From NCBI RefSeq assembly GCF_029714365.1, contig NZ_CP121659.1, positions 3,694,501 to 3,758,500 on the forward strand: 64,000 bases of DNA, written 5' to 3'. Numbering within the stretch: the first letter of the stretch is position 1; the number at the start of each line of letters is the position of its first letter. Below the pieces are notes generated by a model. The model was not told the origin of the DNA. It did not search any database and worked only from the letters and a program-made list of their open reading frames with translations. Of the stretch, positions 9,834 through 17,657 are shown in pieces. The position numbers and the translations under genes are program-made. This DNA is from Sinorhizobium terangae. Lineage in GTDB: Bacteria > Pseudomonadota > Alphaproteobacteria > Rhizobiales > Rhizobiaceae.

Positions 9834-9968
9834 GAGACACCCGGTTATCCGGAGCGCGTCAGGAAGAGCCGCGATCCGGTGTTGCTTGCCGCGCGGGGAG
9901 CGGTCCGCGCAATCCGGGAGGAATAGCGCGGGGAAGCGCGCATTGCAATTGACGCCGTGAAGCGGTCG

Positions 9969-10556
9969 TCAGCAGTCCGTGCATTTGATCGTGTCGCCAA
10001 AGCGCTGGCGATAATATGACGTCTTGGAGAGATCGATCGTCTTCAACGTGCTGTCTTCGAGCCCCGGGGCAAAGAGCAGGAGGTCGTGTGGCACGACAAG
10101 CTCCGTGCGTACGACGAAGGCGTTCACGGCGTCGAGTTCGGCCGGGACGGTGGCGGTCGAGCCGACGGTATAGGGCGTTGCGCCGTTCTGGTCCCGCGAC
10201 CAGACGACCTTCCCGCTGGTGGTGCCGGTGACCTGTATGCCGGTGATCTTCAGCGAATAGCCCGTGCTGTCGTACGGCGCCGTGATGCTCAGGGCAACAT
10301 ACTTCATGTTGTCCAGCAGCGCTTTGTTGACGTCGGTCTGCCGGGAGACGATGTCGGCAACGGCGCTCGATGCGCGCGCGACCTTGCGGGCCACAGTGAA
10401 ACCAAGAGAAATCTCGAAGGCGCCGATGTAGAGCATGAGTAACAATGGCGCGATGATGGCAAACTCCACCGCACCGACGCCGCGCCGGTCCCGAGCAAGC
10501 GCCGTCAGCGACCCCGAGATGCCCCGCGCAAACGAAAATGCAGGCGAGCGTCTCAT
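9969..10556 (-). CDS. TadE/TadG-like pseudopilin of the Flp pilus system
   Basis: 195 aa. After a short basic N-terminus comes GVGAVEFAIIAPLLLMLYIG (about residues 27-46), the TadE-type hydrophobic helix with the conserved Glu five residues after the glycine expected at the prepilin cleavage site. The remainder is an extracytoplasmic domain ending in a CTDC pair. TadE-like minor pilins are processed by the prepilin peptidase and help assembly. It follows the next TadE-like gene by 7 bp on the minus strand. It has no von Willebrand domain, so it is not a full-size TadG. Confidence 0.82.
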   Translation of the reverse strand: MRRSPAFSFARGISGSLTALARDRRGVGAVEFAIIAPLLLMLYIGAFEISLGFTVARKVARASSAVADIVSRQTDVNKALLDNMKYVALSITAPYDSTGYSLKITGIQVTGTTSGKVVWSRDQNGATPYTVGSTATVPAELDAVNAFVVRTELVVPHDLLLFAPGLEDSTLKTIDLSKTSYYRQRFGDTIKCTDC

Positions 10557-10563
10557 GGCGACC

Positions 10564-11190
10564 TCAGTAATTTTCGTTGCGGAAGGTCGCAGTTGCGACC
10601 ATTAGGAAATCCCGGGGCATGCTGCTGCCTGCAGGGCGGAGATTCGTGACATAGGGCCGGACAAGGTCGGTTATCACTTCCCAACGATAGTAGGCGCGCA
10701 CCATCGTGAACGCTCCGGCCCCTCCCGGCGTGAACTGAAAGCCGCTCGTGTCCAGATCGGAGGACGAGGAGGAACCAATCCTTGGAACCGCGGTCGGAAA
10801 CTGCGTGAGATCCGTGATATTTCGAACATCGAGATAGAGCTTGTTGGGCTCGTTTACTTCGGTCGCCGAGCAGGGCATCAGGATCGCGATCTCGTCGCAA
10901 AAGGCCTGGCGGAACTGCTCTTTCGTCTTGAAGCCGGGCTTGCTGCTGTCCTCGAAGGTAATCTCCCCGGTGCGGATTTTCCGTGCCAGCGTGTCCGTCG
11001 CGTTGGCGAGCAGTTGCTCGCCCGCAAAGGCGACGAAGGTTTCGATCGATGCGAAGACAATCACAAAGAAGGGAAGAGCCAGGAGCGCGAACTCTATCGC
11101 CGTCGCGCCCTTTCGATCGCCGAAAAAGCGCCGAAGCAGGCCGCGGAGCGCACAGTTCCGCAGAGATGATGTCTTTCGCTCAGTCGCCAT
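10564..11190 (-). CDS. TadE-like pseudopilin of the Flp pilus system
   Basis: 208 aa. Residues about 27-47 read GATAIEFALLALPFFVIVFA, a TadE-type cleavage region and hydrophobic helix that closely resembles the start of the Flp pilins themselves (GATAIEYGL). The rest is periplasmic or pilus-exposed. It is the upstream partner of the 195-aa TadE-like gene, separated by only 7 bp, and diverges from the pilin genes. Confidence 0.85.
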   Translation of the reverse strand: MATERKTSSLRNCALRGLLRRFFGDRKGATAIEFALLALPFFVIVFASIETFVAFAGEQLLANATDTLARKIRTGEITFEDSSKPGFKTKEQFRQAFCDEIAILMPCSATEVNEPNKLYLDVRNITDLTQFPTAVPRIGSSSSSDLDTSGFQFTPGGAGAFTMVRAYYRWEVITDLVRPYVTNLRPAGSSMPRDFLMVATATFRNENY

Positions 11191-11301
11191 TGCGCCGTTC
11201 CGTCATGCACGTCCGATCCGTCAAAAATAAATGCGGATCGTTGAATTTTCGTTTGCGATGACCGGAAGAATTTTAGCGATCTTGAATTCTTTTCAGGTGT
11301 G

Positions 11302-11724
11302 TCAGTTGGCGCCTGCAGCCGATGCCTGGCGCTCGGCGTGGCGCTCGCAGTTGGGCGTGCAGGAAAGGACCGTGCGCGAAGTCTGCTTGTAGACACGCAC
11401 TGTATTGCCTTCGTCGATCGACACCAGAATGCGTTCATCGACGATGGCGTTTCCGTCCTGGTCAAGGATTACGAGATTGGTCGTGCCGAAGTTACGCCCC
11501 GTCAGCACAATCGTCTTCGAATCCGCGACCGTCGCATCGGCGACTTCCGAATTACCAATGATCACCTTGCTGACCGGCCGGTCGAGCTTCAGTACGCGCG
11601 CGTGATCCATATACACGCGCATCATCTGTTCCTGCGCATGCGTGGCGAACGGCGCGAACATGCCGACGAGCGCTGCGCCGAATGTGAGCCTGGCGATCCA
11701 CTTGTGCGGGAGGAACGTGTCCAT
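11302..11724 (-). CDS. Stand-alone pilus assembly N-terminal domain protein (PF13629-like)
   Basis: 140-aa exported protein with a signal peptide (about residues 1-30, ending near THAQE). The mature part resembles only the N-terminal domain of the CpaC secretin encoded on the other strand: both have a VADATV / LADAVT-like segment followed by GRNFGTTNLVILDQDG or the CpaC counterpart GKAVGQTNIFVFGPNG. No secretin channel domain follows. Two Cys (SCTPNCERH) lie near the C-terminus. It may be a periplasmic accessory of the pilus; this role is inferred from domain and position. Confidence 0.8.
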   Translation of the reverse strand: MDTFLPHKWIARLTFGAALVGMFAPFATHAQEQMMRVYMDHARVLKLDRPVSKVIIGNSEVADATVADSKTIVLTGRNFGTTNLVILDQDGNAIVDERILVSIDEGNTVRVYKQTSRTVLSCTPNCERHAERQASAAGAN

Positions 11725-11805
11725 GGTGCTTCCTGCTGAGATGTCCGGCGCATCTTCGCCTCTTTTGGTGAATGAACCGTTACCCGGATGCGCGGCAATT
11801 TAAGG

Positions 11806-11863
11806 CATCCCTTTCTTGCACATTTACCCAAGAAAGCGGGATGGCCGCTTAACTTCACGGTAA
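11806..11863 (+). promoter_or_regulatory. Candidate regulatory region upstream of the pilin genes
   Basis: The 251-bp divergent intergenic region contains an imperfect inverted repeat at 11806-11843 (CATCCC-TTTCTT paired with AAGAAA-gc-GGGATG). Next to it, at 11849-11863, is TTAA-N7-GTAA, one base off the CtrA box TTAA-N7-TTAA. CtrA controls pilA in Caulobacter and binds related sites in Sinorhizobium. The match is short and the assignment is tentative. Confidence 0.35.
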
Positions 11864-11975
11864 CTGGTTTCCTTAAGCCGATGGCAATTCGCCCCTTGTA
11901 GCGTCCTTTCATCCGATCAACGGCAACAGTTGGCGGAAGTGCTGAACAACAAACACGTGAAGTAGGAGAATCACC

Positions 11976-12158
11976 ATGAAGACCATTTTCGCTCGCCTTA
12001 TGAAGGACGAGTCCGGTGCGACGGCAATCGAATACGGCCTGATCGCAGCCCTGATCTCTGTCGCCCTGATCACCGGCGCAACGTCGCTTGGCGGCACGCT
12101 GAACACGCTTTTTGTCGATCTCGGCAACAAGATGACCACGGCTGAAGGCAAGTTCTAA
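11976..12158 (+). CDS. pilA: Flp/Fap-type IVb pilin, copy 1
   Basis: 60-aa major pilin of the Flp pilus. After a short leader ending in G14 comes ATAIEYGLIAALISVAL, the Flp processing site G/xxxxEY followed by the hydrophobic assembly helix. The prepilin peptidase CpaA is encoded just downstream. A good ribosome site (AGGAG) precedes the ATG. It differs from copy 2 at only four residues (9, 13, 58, 59). Flp pili mediate surface attachment. Confidence 0.95.
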   Translation: MKTIFARLMKDESGATAIEYGLIAALISVALITGATSLGGTLNTLFVDLGNKMTTAEGKF

Positions 12159-12267
12159 GTCGCAGCCGCTGCGAATGCCGAGAGACACCTCGTCTCGAAT
12201 GACGCCACGTCAACGGCAGACAGTTGGTGGAAGTGCTGAACAACAAGTGAACCAGGAGAAAATCACT

Positions 12268-12450
12268 ATGAAGACGATTTTCGCTCGCCTGCTGAAGGAC
12301 GAAACCGGTGCGACTGCCATCGAATACGGCTTGATCGCAGCTCTGATCTCGGTTGCCCTGATCACCGGCGCGACGTCGCTTGGCGGAACGCTGAACACAC
12401 TCTTTGTCGATCTTGGTAACAAGATGACCACGGCTGAAAGCGCGTTCTAA
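12268..12450 (+). CDS. Flp/Fap-type IVb pilin, copy 2
   Basis: 60-aa pilin, 56 of 60 residues identical to copy 1 (L9, T13, S58, A59 here). Processing site and hydrophobic helix are intact. An open frame extends upstream to 12175, but the ATG at 12268 with AGGAG just before it is the clear start and matches copy 1. It is followed by a strong terminator, so the two pilins can be made in excess over the assembly machinery downstream. Confidence 0.94.
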   Translation: MKTIFARLLKDETGATAIEYGLIAALISVALITGATSLGGTLNTLFVDLGNKMTTAESAF

Positions 12451-12472
12451 AACGTGGCAATCAGTTCCAAAT

Positions 12473-12506
12473 GAGGAGAGCCGCTTCCGCTGAAGCGGCT
12501 CTCCTC
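12473..12506 (+). terminator. Terminator after the second pilin gene
   Basis: A perfect 15-bp stem (GAGGAGAGCCGCTTC and its complement) with a 4-nt loop, followed by a short T run. It separates the pilin genes from cpaA and would allow partial read-through into the machinery genes. Confidence 0.85.
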
Positions 12507-12541
12507 TTTAGGAAGGACGCGCTATCGTAGCCGCGCCGCCG

Positions 12542-13087
12542 ATGGTGAATGACATAACACCGGTAGATGACGTCATGATAATTGCCTGTATTTTGGTCAT
12601 TTTTCCGCTCTGCCTTACCCTTGCGGCTTTCACCGATCTTCTCACGATGACAATTCCGAACCGGGTGTCGGTCATCCTGCTAGGCGCGTTCATTGTCGTC
12701 GCACCCTTCGCCGGGCTCGACATTGGACAGATCGGCCTTCACGTCTTGGCGGCTATCGCTGTTTTTGCTGTCTGCTTCTGCCTGTTCGCGCTTAACGTCA
12801 TGGGCGGAGGTGACGCCAAGCTCCTGACCGCAAGCGCCATTTGGTTCGGCCTCAACGTCTCGCTCGTCGCGTTCCTTGTTTACGTATCCATTTTTGGCGG
12901 CATCCTGACGCTCGCCGTTCTGTTCCTGCGCAAGCAGGAGAACACGATCCTCGCCAGCGGCATCCCGGTACCGGCCCTGCTTCTGACTGCCAAGAAGATC
13001 CCGTACGGCGTTGCCATCGCGCTTGGTGGCTTTGCGGCCTATCCCTCATCGCCACTGATGCAGGCTGCATTCGCGCAGCTTTCATAA
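12542..13087 (+). CDS. cpaA: Prepilin peptidase CpaA/TadV
   Basis: 181-aa inner-membrane aspartic protease (A24 type IV prepilin peptidase, short form without the methylase domain) that processes the Flp pilins and TadE-like proteins. The two catalytic Asp are in AAFTDLLTMTIPN (about residues 27-39) and in MGGGDAKLLT (GxGD motif, about 88-97). About six hydrophobic segments are visible. It begins the machinery operon just after the pilin terminator. Confidence 0.92.
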   Translation: MVNDITPVDDVMIIACILVIFPLCLTLAAFTDLLTMTIPNRVSVILLGAFIVVAPFAGLDIGQIGLHVLAAIAVFAVCFCLFALNVMGGGDAKLLTASAIWFGLNVSLVAFLVYVSIFGGILTLAVLFLRKQENTILASGIPVPALLLTAKKIPYGVAIALGGFAAYPSSPLMQAAFAQLS

Positions 13088-13130
13088 ATGCTCGCCCGCA
13101 GCTGGTGAGGCCGATCCACGCAAGCATTCG

Positions 13131-13162
13131 TTAACCACGTCCGTATCGGGCTCGTTAACCAT
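13131..13162 (+). promoter_or_regulatory. Candidate CtrA half-sites upstream of cpaB
   Basis: TTAACC at 13131 and TTAACCAT at 13155, spaced 24 nt, in the 134-bp gap between cpaA and cpaB. TTAACCAT is a known half-site for CtrA in alphaproteobacteria. They may mark a second, cell-cycle-linked promoter for the cpaB-tadC block. This is a sequence match only. Confidence 0.4.
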
Positions 13163-13221
13163 AATTACACCAATTCCTGATCAATCTGGCCCAGGGGCAT
13201 TCTTGGGGCTTGGGGACGATC

Positions 13222-14034
13222 ATGAAACCGGTGCGCATCATCATTCTGGCGGTAGCCGTGACCTCGGCTGCCATGGCCGGGCTGCTCGCGATGAAGCTGA
13301 CCCGTGGTCCCGCGCCGCAAACAGCCGAGCCGGTCATCGAGCAGGCGCCGACAGTCAATGTGCTGGTCGCCAGCAAGAGCCTGCCGGTCGGCTCGCGACT
13401 TGGAGCCGACGCGATCCATTGGATGGCCTGGCCGAAAGACGGCATCGTCGAAGGACTGATTACCGAGGAAAACCGTCCGGGTGCAATCGAAGACCTTTCA
13501 GGCGCCGTCGTGCGTCTGCCGATCTTTACCGGCGAGCCGGTTCGCCAGGAAAAAATCGCCGATTCCTCGAGCCGCATCATGTCGTCGCTGTTGCCTGCGG
13601 GAAAGCGGGCGGTTGCGACAGAAATCACCGTTGCCACGGGCGCGGGCGGCTTCATCCTGCCGAACGACCGCGTCGACGTCATCATGGTGCGCAAGTCCGA
13701 GAACGACGGCGTCTATCTGACCGAGACGGTGCTGAGCAACGTCCGGGTACTGGCGATCGATCAGCAGGTCGAAGAGAAGGACGACGGCTCGAAATCGGTG
13801 GTCGGTACCACCGCGACGCTGGAACTGACGCCCGATCAATCCAAGGTCATGACGGTTGCACAGCAGATGGCCGAGCGCATTTCGCTGGCGCTTCGCAGCG
13901 TCGCCGATGCGCAGGAGGCCGATACCAACGCTGCAGACTATCTTTTGAGCGGTGACGGCCAGCCGAGCATTCAGCTCATCAAATCGGGCTCCATCGTCAA
14001 AAGCGACGGTGCCACTGGCCAGAACGAGAAATGA
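13222..14034 (+). CDS. cpaB: Flp pilus assembly protein CpaB/RcpC
   Basis: 270 aa with an N-terminal membrane anchor (about residues 3-22) and a periplasmic SAF-like domain (VLVASKSLPVGSRLGADAI, about 46-64) of the CpaB family, which works with the secretin at the outer membrane. A TTG 12 bp upstream is in frame, but the ATG at 13222 has the better spacing from GGGG. It starts the cpaBCDEF block; cpaC starts 19 bp after its stop. Confidence 0.92.
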   Translation: MKPVRIIILAVAVTSAAMAGLLAMKLTRGPAPQTAEPVIEQAPTVNVLVASKSLPVGSRLGADAIHWMAWPKDGIVEGLITEENRPGAIEDLSGAVVRLPIFTGEPVRQEKIADSSSRIMSSLLPAGKRAVATEITVATGAGGFILPNDRVDVIMVRKSENDGVYLTETVLSNVRVLAIDQQVEEKDDGSKSVVGTTATLELTPDQSKVMTVAQQMAERISLALRSVADAQEADTNAADYLLSGDGQPSIQLIKSGSIVKSDGATGQNEK

Positions 14035-14053
14035 AGATCGAGCGGGGCGCAAG

Positions 14054-15589
14054 GTGAAGCGGAACGGAAACATATTTCGGACGTCGATCGCAGCGGGTCT
14101 GTCGTTCTGCCTGACGTTCTCGGGCATGGCACTGCCGGTCGTGCCTGCGGCCGAGGCGGCCGCATCGTCGGTCGTAAGAATCGCAAACAGCGGTCCGGGC
14201 GTCAAAAAAACAATCAGCCTCGGCCTCAACAAGGCCGTCGTCGTCGATCTCCCAACGGATGCCCACGACATCCTGGTCGCCGATCCGTCGCTCGCCGATG
14301 CGGTCACCCGCACCTCCCGGCGCATCTATTTGTTCGGCAAGGCCGTCGGTCAGACGAATATTTTCGTCTTCGGGCCGAACGGCGAGGAAATCGTCAGTCT
14401 TGAGATTGCGGTCGAGCGTGATGTCGCCGGCCTCGAAGCGAATCTCCGCCGCTTCATTCCGGATGCGGACATCAACGTCGAAATCGTTTCGGACAACGTC
14501 GTCCTCACCGGCACCGTCCGCACGCCGCTCGACTCCACCAAGGCAGTCGATTTAGCGCAGGCCTTCCTCAAAGGCGGTGAGGCGACGACGCGCAACATCA
14601 CCGCACAGGGAAACAACGGCGACGCGGATATCTTCGCCGAAGACCGGCAAACCTCCCAGATCGTCAATTTGCTGACGATCGAGGGTGACGACCAGGTGAC
14701 GTTGAAGGTGACCGTCGCCGAAGTCAGCAGGCAGGTGCTGAAGCAACTCGGCTTCAACGGCAGCGTCGGGGACGGCGAGAGCGGTATCGGTTTCCGCAAT
14801 CCTGCCAACCTTGGTGACGCTATCAGTGTGGGGGCCAATGCCCTCATCAAGGGATCGATCGGTCCAACGACCATTTCGAGCTACATCAACGCCATGGAAC
14901 AGGCAGGCGTCATGCGGACGCTTGCCGAGCCCAGTCTGACCGCTATTTCCGGGCAGGAGGCCAAGTTCTATGTCGGCGGAGAATTCCGCCTGTCGGGTGT
15001 GCAGGAAGTAAAGAAGGATGACGCAACGGGCGAACCGACGGTTACGCGCGAGGTGAACGATGTCGAATATGGAATTCGATTGAACTTCAAACCCGTCGTT
15101 CTCGGTCCCGGTCGCATAAGCCTGGCGATCGAGACGGATGTGTCCGAGCCGACCTATGAGGGCTCGGTCGTGACGGGCAACGGCGCAAACGCCATACCCG
15201 GCAATACTTTCCTTGGCATCCGCCGGCGCGAGGCTTCGACGAGCGTCGAACTGCCCTCCGGCGGCTCCATCGTCATCGCCGGTCTGGTCCAGGACAATAT
15301 TCGCCAGGCGATGTCGGGCCTGCCGGGCGCTGCTAAAATCCCGATCCTCGGCACGCTGTTCCGCAGCAAGGATTTCCAGCGCAACGAGACGGAGCTCGTC
15401 ATCATCGCGACGCCCTATCTGGTGCGTCCGGTCGCCCGCAGCGCGATTTCGCGTCCCGACGATAATTTCAATCCGGCCAACGATCTCGACAGCTTCTTCC
15501 TCGGCCGCGTCAACCGGATCTACGGACGTCCGGAGGCGCCGGCGCCTGTCGGTCGCTATCACGGCAATGTCGGCTTCATCTACAAATAG
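14054..15589 (+). CDS. cpaC: Flp pilus secretin CpaC/RcpA
   Basis: 511-aa outer-membrane secretin through which the pilus exits. In order: signal peptide (about residues 1-38), PF13629 N-domain (about 40-115), a BON-like segment (about 125-180), and the secretin channel domain (about 200-450) with a typical RREASTSVELPSGGSIVIAG strand and the LPILG-like IPILGTLFRS. The chosen start is GTG at 14054, just after cpaB and directly before a basic n-region. A longer frame to 13952 would overlap cpaB. Confidence 0.93.
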   Translation: MKRNGNIFRTSIAAGLSFCLTFSGMALPVVPAAEAAASSVVRIANSGPGVKKTISLGLNKAVVVDLPTDAHDILVADPSLADAVTRTSRRIYLFGKAVGQTNIFVFGPNGEEIVSLEIAVERDVAGLEANLRRFIPDADINVEIVSDNVVLTGTVRTPLDSTKAVDLAQAFLKGGEATTRNITAQGNNGDADIFAEDRQTSQIVNLLTIEGDDQVTLKVTVAEVSRQVLKQLGFNGSVGDGESGIGFRNPANLGDAISVGANALIKGSIGPTTISSYINAMEQAGVMRTLAEPSLTAISGQEAKFYVGGEFRLSGVQEVKKDDATGEPTVTREVNDVEYGIRLNFKPVVLGPGRISLAIETDVSEPTYEGSVVTGNGANAIPGNTFLGIRRREASTSVELPSGGSIVIAGLVQDNIRQAMSGLPGAAKIPILGTLFRSKDFQRNETELVIIATPYLVRPVARSAISRPDDNFNPANDLDSFFLGRVNRIYGRPEAPAPVGRYHGNVGFIYK

Positions 15590-15597
15590 GTCGGGTC

Positions 15598-16326
15598 ATG
15601 AACAAGCGAAACGCAACGCAGAACAGTCCCGAAAGGCAGACCCGGATGTTCCTCGACCGAAGCCGTCTTCCCATGCTCGCGCTCGCCATTGCCGCCGGGC
15701 TGCTTGCGGGCTGCGGCACCAAGGACAAGCTCGCGACCGGCGCGCTCCCCGACGATTATCGCACACGGCACCCGATCGTCATCGCCGAGGCCGAGCAGAC
15801 CATCGACATTCCCGTCGCATCCGGCGATACGCGGCTCTCCCAGGGTACGCGCGACGTCGTCCGCGGGTTTGCCGCGGAATACCGCAATGTGTCGACCGGC
15901 GTCATCCAGATCGTGCTGCCGCGCGGATCGGCCAATAGCCATGCCGCCCAAGTCGTCCGCAGGGATATCCGCCGTCAGTTGGCAGCGGTCGGGATACCGG
16001 CGAAAAGAGTGATCGAAACCGGATATGAAGCTGGTGCAACCGGCGATGCGGCGCCCATTCGCCTGAGCTATGTCGCGATCGCCGCGCAGACCGCACCCTG
16101 CGGCGAGTGGCCGGAGGATCTGACGCTCAACACGCTCCAAAACCGCAACTACTACAACTTCGGTTGCGCCACGCAGTCCAATCTCGCCGCCCAGATATCC
16201 AATCCGACGGATCTCATTGGCCCGCGCCAGATGTCGCCGATCGATGCCGAGCAGCGTGGCGAAGTAATCAACTCCTGGCGTGGCACGGACACCGACAACG
16301 GCGGCACGACAATCATCTTCAATTGA
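15598..16326 (+). CDS. cpaD: Flp pilus assembly lipoprotein CpaD
   Basis: 242 aa. A lipobox LLAGCG (Cys near residue 39) follows a hydrophobic segment, so it should be an outer-membrane lipoprotein that assists the CpaC secretin. The C-terminal half carries the CpaD-family features CGEWP and NYYNFGCATQSNLAAQI (about 170-200). It starts 8 bp after cpaC and ends 19 bp before cpaE. Confidence 0.92.
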   Translation: MNKRNATQNSPERQTRMFLDRSRLPMLALAIAAGLLAGCGTKDKLATGALPDDYRTRHPIVIAEAEQTIDIPVASGDTRLSQGTRDVVRGFAAEYRNVSTGVIQIVLPRGSANSHAAQVVRRDIRRQLAAVGIPAKRVIETGYEAGATGDAAPIRLSYVAIAAQTAPCGEWPEDLTLNTLQNRNYYNFGCATQSNLAAQISNPTDLIGPRQMSPIDAEQRGEVINSWRGTDTDNGGTTIIFN

Positions 16327-16345
16327 CGGGGCCCGGGGAAAAGCG

Positions 16346-17632
16346 ATGAGCGCCATTGAATACAGCATCGACAGCGGCGGAGCGGCGGACTTTTCCGCCG
16401 ACGCGGCGCGCCCGGGCGACCTCGACCAGTTGAGGCCGCTGCCGCGCATTTCGATTCATGCGTTCTGCGAGAGCGAGACGGTGCAGCGGCTCATGGAGCG
16501 TTGCGGCCAGGATCGCCGCATGGCGAAGGTCAGCCTTCGGATCACCGGCGGCAGCATCGCCGCCGCCGCAAACATGTTCGCCAGCGTATCGACCCCGAAC
16601 CTGATCATCCTGGAAGCCGGCACCGAACCGCGCTCGTTGCTTGCCGAGCTCGCGCCCTTGGCGGAAGTTTGCGATCCGAGCACCAAGGTGATCATTATCG
16701 GCCGCCACAACGACATCGCGCTCTATCGTGATCTGATCCGCCACGGCATTTCAGAATACATGGTTGCCCCGGTGTCGATGGCGGATGTCCTGACGGCGGT
16801 TTCGGCGATCTTCGTCGACCCCGAGGCCGAGCCTCTGGGTCGCAGCCTTGCCTTCATCGGCGCGAAGGGCGGCTGCGGCTCGTCGATCATCGCCCACAAT
16901 TGCGCCTGGGGCATTTCCAATCTGTTTTCGACGGAGACCATCCTCGCCGATCTCGACCTGCCATATGGCACGGCGAACATCGATTTCGACCAGGATCCGC
17001 CGCAGGGCATTTCGGAAGCGGTGTTTGCACCGGACAGACTGGACGAGGTCTTCCTCGACCGCCTTCTGACGAAATGTTCCGAGCATTTGTCCCTGCTTGC
17101 CGCGCCTTCAATGCTCGATCGCGCTTACGATTTCGAGGCAGGCGCCTTCCATCCGATCCTCGAAATTCTGCAGCGCAGCGCGCCTGTCTCGGTCCTTGAC
17201 GTGCCGCATATCTGGTCCGATTGGACACGCTCGGTTCTGGCCGAGGCCGACGAAGTGGTCGTCACGGCCGTTCCGGACCTCGCCAGCCTCAGAAACACCA
17301 AGAACCTCTTCGACGCGCTGAAGAAAATCCGTCCGAACGACAAGGCGCCACACCTCATCCTCAACCAGGTGGGCATGCCGAAGCGGCCGGAAATCGCACC
17401 GAACGAGTTCTGCGAGTCGCTCGAGCTAGAAGCCGCCGCCATCATCCCCTTCGATGCGGTTCTTTTCGGCAACGCCTCCAACAGCGGACGCATGATCGCG
17501 GAAATCGACAAGAAATCTCCGGTCGCAGAGACCTTCTCGCAGATGGCGCATCTCCTGACCGGGCGCGCGACGATCAAGAAGGCACGCAAGGGGGGACTCG
17601 GCAAGGTGCTGGCCCGGCTCCGCGGGCGGTAG
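16346..17632 (+). CDS. cpaE: Flp pilus localisation ATPase CpaE/TadZ
   Basis: 428 aa. An N-terminal receiver-like domain (about residues 35-155) precedes a ParA/MinD-type ATPase domain with a deviant Walker A, GAKGGCGSSIIAHN (about 170-183), where the usual GK(S/T) end reads GSS. CpaE/TadZ proteins mark the pole where the Tad machine is assembled. The ATG at 16346 begins the conserved MSAIEYS; the longer open frame overlaps cpaD. cpaF follows 25 bp later. Confidence 0.92.
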   Translation: MSAIEYSIDSGGAADFSADAARPGDLDQLRPLPRISIHAFCESETVQRLMERCGQDRRMAKVSLRITGGSIAAAANMFASVSTPNLIILEAGTEPRSLLAELAPLAEVCDPSTKVIIIGRHNDIALYRDLIRHGISEYMVAPVSMADVLTAVSAIFVDPEAEPLGRSLAFIGAKGGCGSSIIAHNCAWGISNLFSTETILADLDLPYGTANIDFDQDPPQGISEAVFAPDRLDEVFLDRLLTKCSEHLSLLAAPSMLDRAYDFEAGAFHPILEILQRSAPVSVLDVPHIWSDWTRSVLAEADEVVVTAVPDLASLRNTKNLFDALKKIRPNDKAPHLILNQVGMPKRPEIAPNEFCESLELEAAAIIPFDAVLFGNASNSGRMIAEIDKKSPVAETFSQMAHLLTGRATIKKARKGGLGKVLARLRGR

Positions 17633-17657
17633 GCAATGAAGCAACCGGATTGAAGTG

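Larger units (their letters stand above)
11917..12450 (+). repeat. Tandem duplication of pilin gene with its leader
   Basis: Two copies of a roughly 240-bp unit lie head to tail with an offset of about 292 bp. The leader CAGTTGG(C/T)GGAAGTGCTG is repeated at 11926 and 12220 together with the downstream AGGAG site and the 60-codon pilin gene. The two leaders differ at few positions. This indicates duplication of the whole expression unit, not only the coding sequence. Confidence 0.85.
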
